A stretch of 45,921 nucleotides of DNA from CAIVND01 sp035532075 (GTDB lineage Bacteria; Actinomycetota; Acidimicrobiia; Acidimicrobiales; Bog-793), in assembly GCA_035532075.1 (NCBI GenBank), contig DATKRV010000074.1, positions 1 to 45,921 on the forward strand. The letters run 5' to 3'. This document shows positions 9,052-16,620 of this stretch, one piece after another. The position numbers and the translations under genes were made by a program. Numbering within the stretch: the first letter of the stretch is position 1; each line of letters opens with the position of its first letter. Under the pieces are notes generated by a model. The model saw only the letters and a list, made by a program, of their open reading frames with translations. It did not search any database and had not been told where the DNA came from.

Positions 9052-9057
9052 TATCGT
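9052..9057 (+). promoter_or_regulatory. -10-like TATCGT, 7 nt before ATG 9065
   Basis: TATCGT is followed by GAACGTC and then the ATG at 9065. An upstream in-frame GTG at 9056 would overlap this box. No Shine-Dalgarno sequence is present, so the layout favours a leaderless start at 9065. Confidence 0.45.
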
Positions 9058-9064
9058 GAACGTC

Positions 9065-10183
9065 ATGCACGAGTTCATCTTGCGAATGCCGACGAGCGGA
9101 GAGGGTCCGCGTCTTGGGGTAAAGGACCTCATCGACATTGCCGGCGTCAAGACAACAGCCGGGTCACCGGCAGTTGCCTCCATCGCCTCGGTCGCGACGA
9201 AAGACGCCCCATTGATGCAAGGTGCTCGGGCCAACGGCGCGCGCATCGTTGGAAAGACCAACCTGTATGAACTCGCCTACGGCGCATCGGGCGTGAATCC
9301 CCACTTCGGTACGCCGACCAACCCGCTCGATCCCGCCCTCGTTCCGGGGGGATCTTCGAGTGGCTCTGCGGTCGCAGTCGCAGTCGATGAGGCGGACATC
9401 GCCTATGGATCCGACAGCGGTGGATCGATCCGGGTTCCTGCAGCGTTTTGCGGGATTTCGGGACTCAAGACAACGCACGGACGGATCTCGCTCGAGGGCG
9501 TCTATCCACTTTCGCCGCGACTCGATACCGTTGGACCGATGGCGCGCGACGTCTCGGGTCTCATCAACGGTATGCAACTCCTTGAGCCGGGGTTTTCGAT
9601 CACCGAGCATGCGCAATCAATTGGTCTCGTTCGATCGACCGGGGTCGCCATTGATGAACGCATCCAAAAGAGCGTCGACGATATCTGCCATCGGTCGGGA
9701 ATTCGGTGCAGGGAGATTCACCTCGATAACTGGAAGCGTGCCTTTGCGGCGGGATCGACCATCTTGGACTACGAAGCTGTCGAGTCCAACCGCGCGATCA
9801 TCGACGACGAGAGCCTGTTCTCAATGCTGAGTGCGCCCGTACGCGAACGTTTTGGCATCGGCCGAAGGCTCTCTCGCGACGATTTCGTGCAGGCGCTTGA
9901 ATTTCGTCCCAGGTGGCAGGCTGAACTCGATTCGATCTTTCAACAAGTTGACCTGCTTGCCCTGCCATCGGTGGGATTCTTTGCTCCCCCACTCGATCAG
10001 GCATTTGGACACACGTTTACCCTCCTGACGATGCCCTTCAATTTCGCGGGATACCCGGCGGTATCGATACCGATCTCCTCCGGACACTACCTTCCCGCGA
10101 GCCTTCAGCTACTCGGTTCACGTTCGAGCGAGGAGTTGCTGCTCGGGAGTGCGCGACACTTCGAGATGCTCAACCGAGATTGA
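9065..10183 (+). CDS. Amidase-signature family hydrolase
   Basis: 372-residue member of the amidase signature family, which hydrolyses amides with a Ser-cisSer-Lys triad. All three residues are visible: Lys20 in GVKDLIDI, the cis-Ser region GGSSSGSA (Ser97) and the nucleophile Ser121 in GSDSGGSIRVPAAFCG. Lys-to-Ser spacings agree with FAAH and GatA. At 372 residues it is shorter than GatA (about 480), closer to AtzF-like or indole-acetamide hydrolase-like members, and no GatB/GatC neighbours are present. I chose ATG 9065 over GTG 9056 because of the -10-like box at 9052. The next gene starts within or just after its end. The substrate cannot be read from sequence. Confidence 0.85.
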   Translation: MHEFILRMPTSGEGPRLGVKDLIDIAGVKTTAGSPAVASIASVATKDAPLMQGARANGARIVGKTNLYELAYGASGVNPHFGTPTNPLDPALVPGGSSSGSAVAVAVDEADIAYGSDSGGSIRVPAAFCGISGLKTTHGRISLEGVYPLSPRLDTVGPMARDVSGLINGMQLLEPGFSITEHAQSIGLVRSTGVAIDERIQKSVDDICHRSGIRCREIHLDNWKRAFAAGSTILDYEAVESNRAIIDDESLFSMLSAPVRERFGIGRRLSRDDFVQALEFRPRWQAELDSIFQQVDLLALPSVGFFAPPLDQAFGHTFTLLTMPFNFAGYPAVSIPISSGHYLPASLQLLGSRSSEELLLGSARHFEMLNRD

Positions 10184-10193
10184 GGACGAGGGA

Positions 10194-10658
10194 GTGCTCT
10201 CGATACGCGCGGACCAGTACATCAACTGCTCCGCTGACGACGTCTATCGACAGGTCTGCGAGAACTACTTCACCTTTCAGCCGGTCTGGGACCCGGCGAT
10301 CCTCGCGATGCGCGCCGCCTCCGACCGTCCGATCGCGGTTGGCTCCGAGGCAGAGATCTCGCGCCTTTTTCGCAACAAGACCGAGTCCGGGCGATCGACG
10401 GTGACCGATCTTGTCGCGGGAACGTCGATCACGGTACTCAATTGTTACCCACGCAGCAGCGAGACCCGCCTCATTTCGTGTCAGCAACTCAACGCCGGAG
10501 GAACGCGACTTCACGTGGAGATCAGCTATACGTTGCATAGTCTGGCCCGTCTCGTTGCCCCACTCAGTGCAAACCTTCTCGAGCGGGCTCTCGCCATCAG
10601 CCTCCGCTCAGCCAAACTCGAACTCGAAAAGGGAATCCACGCGGATGAAGCCTCCTGA
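10194..10658 (+). CDS. SRPBCC (START-like) family protein
   Basis: 154-residue protein with the SRPBCC helix-grip pattern. It opens SIRADQYINCSADDVYRQV, a typical first strand and helix, then alternating strands, and ends in a long amphipathic helix (about 120-150). This fold binds hydrophobic ligands; family members are cyclases, transfer proteins or stress proteins. GTG 10194 is preferred because GAGGACGAGG lies just upstream. GTG 10149, inside the amidase gene, would add 15 residues without homology. Its 3' end overlaps the next gene by 14 nt. The function is unknown. Confidence 0.6.
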   Translation: MLSIRADQYINCSADDVYRQVCENYFTFQPVWDPAILAMRAASDRPIAVGSEAEISRLFRNKTESGRSTVTDLVAGTSITVLNCYPRSSETRLISCQQLNAGGTRLHVEISYTLHSLARLVAPLSANLLERALAISLRSAKLELEKGIHADEAS

Positions 10659-11085
10659 GTGGCTGTACCAGAGGCTGGCAAGGGGCGTCCCTGCTCTTCA
10701 CCGGAGCCTCTGGCATCTCACCAGAGGACGACTTGGCTGGCGACTCGGCGGGGTGGAGTTCTGTCTTCTCAAGACGACCGGGCGCCGATCGAATCGGCCG
10801 AGGACAACTCCACTCGTACTGATCCGGGGTGCCTCGCACCTCTTTCTCGTCGCCTCCAACGGTGGCAGCGACCATCATCCCGACTGGTATCTCAATCTTG
10901 TCAAGCACCCATCGGTAACGCTTGAGACACGCGAGGGCCGTGTCACAAGATCCGCACGGACCGCAACCGAAACGGAGCGGTCGCTCCTCTGGGGGGAGGC
11001 AGAGCGTGTCTATGTTGGTTACGGTACCTATCAACAAAAGACCAAACGTGTCATCCCGATCGTCTTGCTCGATGAAACCCAATGA
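10645..11085 (+). CDS. DDN-family deazaflavin (F420)-dependent nitroreductase-like protein
   Basis: 146-residue protein with the split-barrel DDN/F420 pattern: LKTTGRRSNRPRTTPLVLI, HLFLVASNGG, HHPDWYLNLVKHPSVTLE and a C-terminal IPIVLLDE. Mycobacterial DDN reduces quinones or nitro-drugs with F420H2. The G-R-x-S and asparagine-rich loop fit F420 binding, but activity is inferred. The longer open frame from 10411 is a shadow of the SRPBCC gene; ATG 10645 gives the proper N-terminus and a 14-nt overlap with it. The stop lies inside the left arm of the hairpin at 11078-11131. Confidence 0.82.
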   Translation: MKPPEWLYQRLARGVPALHRSLWHLTRGRLGWRLGGVEFCLLKTTGRRSNRPRTTPLVLIRGASHLFLVASNGGSDHHPDWYLNLVKHPSVTLETREGRVTRSARTATETERSLLWGEAERVYVGYGTYQQKTKRVIPIVLLDETQ

Positions 11086-11131
11086 AGCCGGTCGGTAACT
11101 GACTCTGCTGACCGAGCGCCACTTCATTGGG
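11078..11131. terminator. Nested hairpin between convergent DDN gene and aroE
   Basis: CCCAATGAAG (11078-11087) pairs perfectly with CTTCATTGGG (11122-11131). An inner stem CGGTC (11089-11093) / GACCG (11110-11114) adds 5 bp. The left arm contains the stop codon of the DDN gene. There is no T run on either side, but its position between two convergent genes fits a bidirectional terminator. Confidence 0.6.
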
Positions 11132-11158
11132 CCAGATGGGTTCATTGCGCCAGATGGG
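11123..11158. repeat. Two tandem 18-bp copies next to the aroE stop
   Basis: TTCATTGGGCCAGATGGG (11123-11140) is followed directly by TTCATTGCGCCAGATGGG (11141-11158), 17 of 18 identical, ending at the aroE stop codon. The first copy forms the right arm of the terminator-like hairpin, so the second copy could offer an alternative pairing partner. Confidence 0.8.
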
Positions 11159-12028
11159 TCAGGAGCGCCGGAACTCCCTGAGTTCGCTCCACATTTCATC
11201 AACCGGTGCATCAAACCCCGTGAACAGCCGCACCTGCGCCGCCGCCTGGTGAACGAGCATGCCAAGACCGTTGCGGATCGCAGCGCCCCGCTGCTCGGCG
11301 ATCTCGAGAAAGAGCGGCTTTTCGGGTTGGTAGGAAAGATCCACAGCAAGTTGACCGGAATGGAGCGAGTCCGCGAGTTTGCGCGCATCGTCCCGGGCGG
11401 ATTCGCCGGTCCCTTGCTGGAGCCCAAGCGAGGTCGCATTCACCACGAGCGCGGCAGCGGCGACATCACCAAGCGAACCAAGTCGCGCGACCTGCGGCGC
11501 GACCGCGATCGCCTCGTTGCCCCTCTTCTCGCTGCGGTTCACCACGATCACCTCGCTCGCTCCCGCGCGTGCGAGTGCGAGCACGACCGCCCGCGCCGCG
11601 CCCCCAGCACCGAGAACGACGCAGCGTTTGTCACTTGTCGAGAAATCCCGGTTGATTGCAAGGTCGTCGATCAGACCCTGACCATCGGTGCTCTCGGCGA
11701 CGGCGACGCTTGAGAGGAAGACGATCGTGTTGGCTGCTTCGAGCAGGACCACATCATTAGAGCGCTGGTCGGATAGTCGTGCAGCCTCGTCCTTGTGCGG
11801 CGTCGTCACCGAGAGTCCGCGAAATCCGAGGGCCCGCGCACCAAGAATTGCCGCGTGGACCTGTCCCACGGGAACGCTAAAGGCCCCGTAGCGCATGTCG
11901 ACGCCAAGCGCCGCGTAGGCTCGGTTATGTAGTCGCGGGGAGAGTGAATGGGCGACTGGGTCGCCAATCACCCCGACGAACTCGGTCGTTCCTGAAATAG
12001 GCATGAATTGAACACCCTGGTCAGTCAT
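11159..12028 (-). CDS. aroE: Shikimate dehydrogenase
   Basis: 289-residue NADPH-dependent shikimate dehydrogenase (3-dehydroshikimate to shikimate). The N-terminal domain has GDPVAHSLSP (22-31) and the catalytic lysine K79 in TTPHKDEA; the paired aspartate is D115 in STDGQG. The Rossmann part shows VLGAGGAARAVVLAL and VVNATSLGL. The frame stays open upstream to 12175, but that part lies over ruvX. ATG 12028 overlaps the ruvX end by 8 nt (ATGACTGA). ATG 12004, with CAGGGTG upstream, is an alternative giving 281 aa. It is the last gene of the seven-gene chain. Confidence 0.92.
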   Translation of the reverse strand: MTDQGVQFMPISGTTEFVGVIGDPVAHSLSPRLHNRAYAALGVDMRYGAFSVPVGQVHAAILGARALGFRGLSVTTPHKDEAARLSDQRSNDVVLLEAANTIVFLSSVAVAESTDGQGLIDDLAINRDFSTSDKRCVVLGAGGAARAVVLALARAGASEVIVVNRSEKRGNEAIAVAPQVARLGSLGDVAAAALVVNATSLGLQQGTGESARDDARKLADSLHSGQLAVDLSYQPEKPLFLEIAEQRGAAIRNGLGMLVHQAAAQVRLFTGFDAPVDEMWSELREFRRS

Positions 12029-12587
12029 TTTGCCCGCCGTCATCAGTTGTCTGCTCCGTCCGTTCGCGAACCAAGCGGTCGAGGTGCGACTGGAGGATGA
12101 TCGTCGCGGCAACATCATCAATGACCGCAGGTCCTTTTGGAGTTCCTCGTTTGGAGTAGGTCCTCGCAACCCCACCGCGTCCGCCGCGCCGTACTGCGTT
12201 GCTCAACCGTCGCAATTGTTCGCGTCGCGCGTTCGCTTCGACGGAGCTGAGTCGCTCATCGACAAGTATCACCGGCACCTCGAGAAGATCGCGAAGTGTT
12301 CCCACCTCAGACTTGACTGCGCGCGTGGAGATCGAATCACCTCCAGAGAGCGACAGAGGAAGTCCGACAACCACCTGTATCACGGCGTACTCCTCGATGA
12401 TCTTTGCGACCGCTCGGTGCACATCGGCATCCTCGCGGCGCAACACCGCGTGGGGGCTGGCGAGGATCTGACGTGAGTCCGAGAGGGCAATCCCCACGCG
12501 CACCGTACCGAGATCGAGTCCAAGAATCCGTCCACGTGGCGCCACCTCTCGAAAATCCCTGGATACGGCCTCTGGCACCGCACTCAC
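12021..12587 (-). CDS. ruvX: Holliday-junction resolvase-like protein RuvX (YqgF)
   Basis: 188-residue YqgF/RuvX family RNase H-fold nuclease, implicated in 16S rRNA 5'-end maturation and junction processing. It shows GLDLGTVRVGIALSD (23-37; D25 is metal-binding type), VVGLPLSLSGG, DERLSSVEA and a final aspartate-containing stretch IDDVAATIILQSHLD. It is longer than usual (about 140-160) because of about 17 extra residues at the N-terminus and a basic insertion NAVRRGGRGGVARTYSKRG between the DERLS motif and the last active-site element. It overlaps alaS by 4 nt and aroE by 8 nt. Confidence 0.92.
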   Translation of the reverse strand: MSAVPEAVSRDFREVAPRGRILGLDLGTVRVGIALSDSRQILASPHAVLRREDADVHRAVAKIIEEYAVIQVVVGLPLSLSGGDSISTRAVKSEVGTLRDLLEVPVILVDERLSSVEANARREQLRRLSNAVRRGGRGGVARTYSKRGTPKGPAVIDDVAATIILQSHLDRLVRERTEQTTDDGGQND

Positions 12588-15202
12588 AACGTTTCACGCA
12601 GGGCAGATTCAATCACAGACAGCGCCGCTCCGATCTGGGTGACATCGCGCCCACCCGCCGTCGCGAGCTCTAAGGTCCCTCCTCCGCCGCCTCCAACGAG
12701 GCGCGCGCCGAGTCCTGCGACCTCTTTGGCATTCAGATCCACCTCTTTCGCAAGGGCGACGACGATCGCAACCCGTTCGTCATCAGGCGATCCCGCGAGC
12801 GCGACCCGTGCGACGCCGAGGTTGCGAATCAACAGGGCGAGTTCGCGCAAGGCGTTGGGTTCGAGACTGTCGCGACGAATGACGAGCACTCCGTCTGTTG
12901 CATCGCCAACAAGCGTCCTCGCCTCATCTCCAAGACGCTGGGCGCGCAGCGCCTGGATCTCCGATTCAAGCTCAGCGTGATGTTCAACAAGCCTCGCGAT
13001 CGCCGCCTCGATCTCGCTCGGTGGAATCTTCAAAGCCGTCGCAGCCCGCTCGACGCGCTCACGATCTTCCTGGAAATCCGTAAGTGCGACCAAGCCAGTC
13101 GAGGCCTCGACGCGTCTCGTGTTGGCACCAATCGAGCCTTCGGAGAGAATGCGGAACGGGCCGATCATGCCGAGCGTGTCGACGTGAGTCCCGCCACACA
13201 GTTCGACAGAGGTGTCGCTCGCCTCTACGACGCGCACGGTCTCACCGTATTTGTCGCCAAAGAACGCAATCGCCCCCGCCTCCTCGGCCTCGTGCTTCGA
13301 GGTCTCGTAGATGTGCACTGCGTGATCCGAGATGATCTCTTGATTGACAAGACGTTCGATCTCCCTGCGCTCATCTTGATCGAGCGGCCCAAAATGATTG
13401 AAATCGAATCGGAGTCGGTCGGGAGCGACGAGCGAGCCCTGCTGTTTCACGTGATCTCCAAGAACCCTGCGCAGCGCGTCCTGAAGGAGATGGGTCGCGG
13501 TGTGGTTCCGTCGGATCGCGTTGCGACGCTCTTCGTCGATCTCGGCGATCACCTCGTCCCCCTCGTCAAGCTCGCCCTCGCTGAGATAGCCGCTGTGCCG
13601 GGTAAGGCCCTCGGTCGCGGCCGTGGTGTTGAGTACCCGCATCGTCGCAGAAGACGACCGGATGTATCCGCTGTCTCCGACCTGTCCACCACCCTCGGCG
13701 TAAAAAGGCGTCGAGTCGAGCACGACATCAATCAACGCGGAGTCCTCCGGAACACGTTCGCCCTCGAAGTTCTCGTAATGAGCGCCACCTTCTCGGGTGA
13801 TGACCCCGAGTATGCGCGCCGCATTGCGACTCTCCGCGTAGCCGACGAAGTTCGTCGGACCATGCTGATCATAAAGCCGTCTCCACTGGCCCTCGGAATC
13901 TCCTCCACCGCCATCTGATCTAGCCGCGAGCCTCGCTCGTTCGCGTTGTTGTTGCATGGCAACATCGAATCCGTCTCGATCGACCTCGACGCCGCGCTCA
14001 GTTGCATATTCGATCGTCAGATCGACCGGAAACCCGAAGGTGTCATGCAATTTGAAGGCAACATCGCCATCTATTCGCTTCACTCCCTTGTTCAGCTCCT
14101 CCTCGATGAGCAGAGTTCCCGAGCGAATCGTCTTGCGGAAGGCCTCCTCTTCGTGGACGACGATCGTCTGCACAAAGCCTTCATTGTGCGCGAGCTTTGG
14201 ATAGGCGATTTTGAGACTCTCGACTGCGCTCGAGACGAGATAGGGCGCCACCAGCTCCTGGACACCGAGTTGGTGGGCCCTCATCACGGCGCGTCGGATC
14301 ACCCGACGAAGGGTGTAGCCCCTCCCCTCGTTGCTTGGAAAGACGCCGTCAGAGACGAGCATGGTCATCGAGCGGGCATGATCGGCAAGAATCCTCAGTG
14401 CGACATCAACGGCGGGTGATTCTCCCAGTTTGTGACCCGTGAGACGCGACGCCTCCTCGACGAGCGGTCGGACCAGATCGGTCTCGAACACCGAGTCAAC
14501 CCCCTGGAGCAGCGTCAAGATCCGCTCCATCCCTGCTCCTGTATCGATGTTCTTGCGCGGAAGGTCCGTGAGCGACCCATCGGAACCCTGATCAAATTGC
14601 ATGAAGACGAGGTTCCAGATCTCGATATAGCGCTCGTCCGCTCCGTTCACCGGTCCGCCATCTTCGCCATACGCTGCGCCACGGTCGTAGTAGATCTCTG
14701 AAGACGGCCCACACGGTCCGGTCTCACCCATCTTCCAGAAATTGTCCGCACCCATCCTCTGGATTCGACCCGGCAAAACGCCAGTCGACTCCTCCCAGAT
14801 CCCGCTCGCATCAGCATCGCTCTCGTGGATGGTCACCCAGAGCCGGTCTGGATCGAGGCCGAGCACCTCCGTCACGAATTCCCACGCATAGGGGATTGCG
14901 AGTTCCTTGAAATAGTCTCCGAAGCTGAAATTCCCGAGCATTTCAAAAAAGGTGTTGTGACGTGACGTCGTCCCGACCTGGTCGATATCGACCATGCGAA
15001 AACACGGTTGCACCGTCGTCGCCCGGGGCACCGGAGAGGTCTGCAGACCCAGGAAATACGGTTTGAACTGGACCATCCCGGCAATCGTGAACATCACCGA
15101 AGGATCATGAGGGATGAGCGGAGCGGCCGGAAGCGCGGTATGGCCGCGCTCGACAAAAAAGCGCGTAAAGGCGTGGCGGAGGCCATTCGCGTCAAGCGTC
15201 AT
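12584..15202 (-). CDS. alaS: Alanyl-tRNA synthetase
   Basis: 872-residue class II AlaRS, full length (E. coli 875). The aminoacylation core has FTIAGMVQFKPYFLG and RHNTFFEMLGNFSFGDYFK. A GETGPCGPSSEI loop follows. The editing domain keeps the metal-binding HTATHLL and CGGTHVD elements, so mischarged Ser/Gly should be cleared. The C-terminal glycine-rich tail (VGGGGGGTLELATAGG) matches the C-Ala region. The ATG overlaps the rarA stop by 4 nt, and its own stop overlaps the ruvX start by 4 nt. Confidence 0.98.
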   Translation of the reverse strand: MTLDANGLRHAFTRFFVERGHTALPAAPLIPHDPSVMFTIAGMVQFKPYFLGLQTSPVPRATTVQPCFRMVDIDQVGTTSRHNTFFEMLGNFSFGDYFKELAIPYAWEFVTEVLGLDPDRLWVTIHESDADASGIWEESTGVLPGRIQRMGADNFWKMGETGPCGPSSEIYYDRGAAYGEDGGPVNGADERYIEIWNLVFMQFDQGSDGSLTDLPRKNIDTGAGMERILTLLQGVDSVFETDLVRPLVEEASRLTGHKLGESPAVDVALRILADHARSMTMLVSDGVFPSNEGRGYTLRRVIRRAVMRAHQLGVQELVAPYLVSSAVESLKIAYPKLAHNEGFVQTIVVHEEEAFRKTIRSGTLLIEEELNKGVKRIDGDVAFKLHDTFGFPVDLTIEYATERGVEVDRDGFDVAMQQQRERARLAARSDGGGGDSEGQWRRLYDQHGPTNFVGYAESRNAARILGVITREGGAHYENFEGERVPEDSALIDVVLDSTPFYAEGGGQVGDSGYIRSSSATMRVLNTTAATEGLTRHSGYLSEGELDEGDEVIAEIDEERRNAIRRNHTATHLLQDALRRVLGDHVKQQGSLVAPDRLRFDFNHFGPLDQDERREIERLVNQEIISDHAVHIYETSKHEAEEAGAIAFFGDKYGETVRVVEASDTSVELCGGTHVDTLGMIGPFRILSEGSIGANTRRVEASTGLVALTDFQEDRERVERAATALKIPPSEIEAAIARLVEHHAELESEIQALRAQRLGDEARTLVGDATDGVLVIRRDSLEPNALRELALLIRNLGVARVALAGSPDDERVAIVVALAKEVDLNAKEVAGLGARLVGGGGGGTLELATAGGRDVTQIGAALSVIESALRETL

Positions 15203-16620
15203 TCATCCACCCCGTCCTCTACCGAGCCACGCTCGCGCGTTCCGCTGGCGTGTTCGTCCCTTACATTACGAGAGCGATGCGCGCCGCGCGCACGGAGCGC
15301 GTCGAGGCGCTCGCTGAGCTCTTGCTCGAGACCCCGCCCGATCGGTCGATAATAGCGACGGCCGACCAGTTCAACGGGGAGATAGGTCACATCCACCCAC
15401 CCGCTCGGATCATCATGGGGATAGCGGTACCCGGCTCCATGTCCGAGTTGAGCTGCCCCCTGATAGTGCGCGTCGCGCATTGAAGGCGGGACATCACCAA
15501 GCGGCCGATCTTCCACGTCACCTGCTGCCTCGCCGTAGGCGACCGCGACCGCATTCGACTTTGGCGCGAGCGACAGGTAGGTAACTGCCTGGGTGAGATT
15601 GAGCGCGGCTTCGGGAAGTCCCACCCGGTCGAGAGCATCCGCGGCCGCGTTGGCGACGACAAGCGCCGTCGGATCCGCGTTCCCGACGTCTTCGCTCGCG
15701 AGGATCACCAGACGGCGCGCAATAAAGCGTGGATCCTCGCCTGCGGCGATAAGGCGAGCGAGCCAGTACACACCAGCGTCTGGGTCAGATCCCCGAATCG
15801 ATTTGATCAGGGCGCTGATGAGGTCATAGTGCTCGTCGCGACCAAAACGCAGCGAGCGCGTGGTCTGTGCGGCCTCGATTGCCCCGAGCCCGACCCGCGG
15901 CCGCCCACCGGCGCTGGGATTGCCGGGCGCCGTTTTGGTCAGGGCGATCGCGACCTCGAGGGTGAGGAGAACATTCCGAGCATCACCTTCGGCACGATCA
16001 CAACATCGGCGCAGCGCATCGTCATCGATATCGACCTCCTCGATGTCAAGCGCGCGGCGCGCGACCTGTTCGAGCGAATCCATCGCGAGCGAGACAAATC
16101 GAAACAGCGTCATCCGGCTCAACAGTGCACTGTTGAGCGAGAAAAATGGATTCTCGGTGGTCGCACCGATCAGAACGATGGTCCCATCCTCTACTCCCGG
16201 CAAGAGCGCGTCCTGCTGTGATTTTGTGAAGCGATGGATCTCATCGAGAAAGAGAACCGTCATCCGCCCGAGCATGCCAAGTGTCCGCCTTGCACTCTCG
16301 AGAACCTCGCGCACCTCTTTGACTCCGGCACTCACCGCGGAGAGCTGCATGAAATCGCCCTCGATGTTGTCGGCAATGAGCCTCGCAACGGTCGTCTTTC
16401 CCGTGCCGGGAGGACCAAAGAAGATCGAGGAGGGAATCTGGTTACTCTCGATCAACCGTCGAAGCGGCGCGTCCCTGCCGAGCAGCTCGGCTTGCCCGAT
16501 CACCTCGTCCAGCGAGCGCGGGCGAAGCCGGTGCGCAAGCGGAGAGCGTCGCGTCAGCTCATCGGCTGCCGCGTAATCGAACAGATCCGGCGTCCGCTCA
16601 GTCGGCATCTCGTGCGTCAA
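15199..16620 (-). CDS. rarA: Replication-associated recombination protein A (RarA/MgsA AAA+ ATPase)
   Basis: 473-residue clamp-loader-like AAA+ ATPase that acts at stalled replication forks. Walker A is GPPGTGKT (69-76), Walker B is VLFLDEIHRF (122-131), followed by the sensor GATTENP. The N-terminus PLAHRLRPRSLDEVIGQ and the C-terminal MgsA region (PLGDVPPSMRDAHYQGAAQLGHGAGYRYPHD in part) are diagnostic. The last 25 residues are family-atypical and charged. It lies between aspS and alaS with 4-nt overlaps on both sides, a position familiar in Actinobacteria. Confidence 0.96.
   Translation of the reverse strand: MTHEMPTERTPDLFDYAAADELTRRSPLAHRLRPRSLDEVIGQAELLGRDAPLRRLIESNQIPSSIFFGPPGTGKTTVARLIADNIEGDFMQLSAVSAGVKEVREVLESARRTLGMLGRMTVLFLDEIHRFTKSQQDALLPGVEDGTIVLIGATTENPFFSLNSALLSRMTLFRFVSLAMDSLEQVARRALDIEEVDIDDDALRRCCDRAEGDARNVLLTLEVAIALTKTAPGNPSAGGRPRVGLGAIEAAQTTRSLRFGRDEHYDLISALIKSIRGSDPDAGVYWLARLIAAGEDPRFIARRLVILASEDVGNADPTALVVANAAADALDRVGLPEAALNLTQAVTYLSLAPKSNAVAVAYGEAAGDVEDRPLGDVPPSMRDAHYQGAAQLGHGAGYRYPHDDPSGWVDVTYLPVELVGRRYYRPIGRGLEQELSERLDALRARGAHRSRNVRDEHASGTRERGSVEDGVDE

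Noticed and set aside
12029..12175. N-terminal extension of aroE
   Set aside because: It lies over the ruvX coding end in another frame and has no homology to shikimate dehydrogenase.
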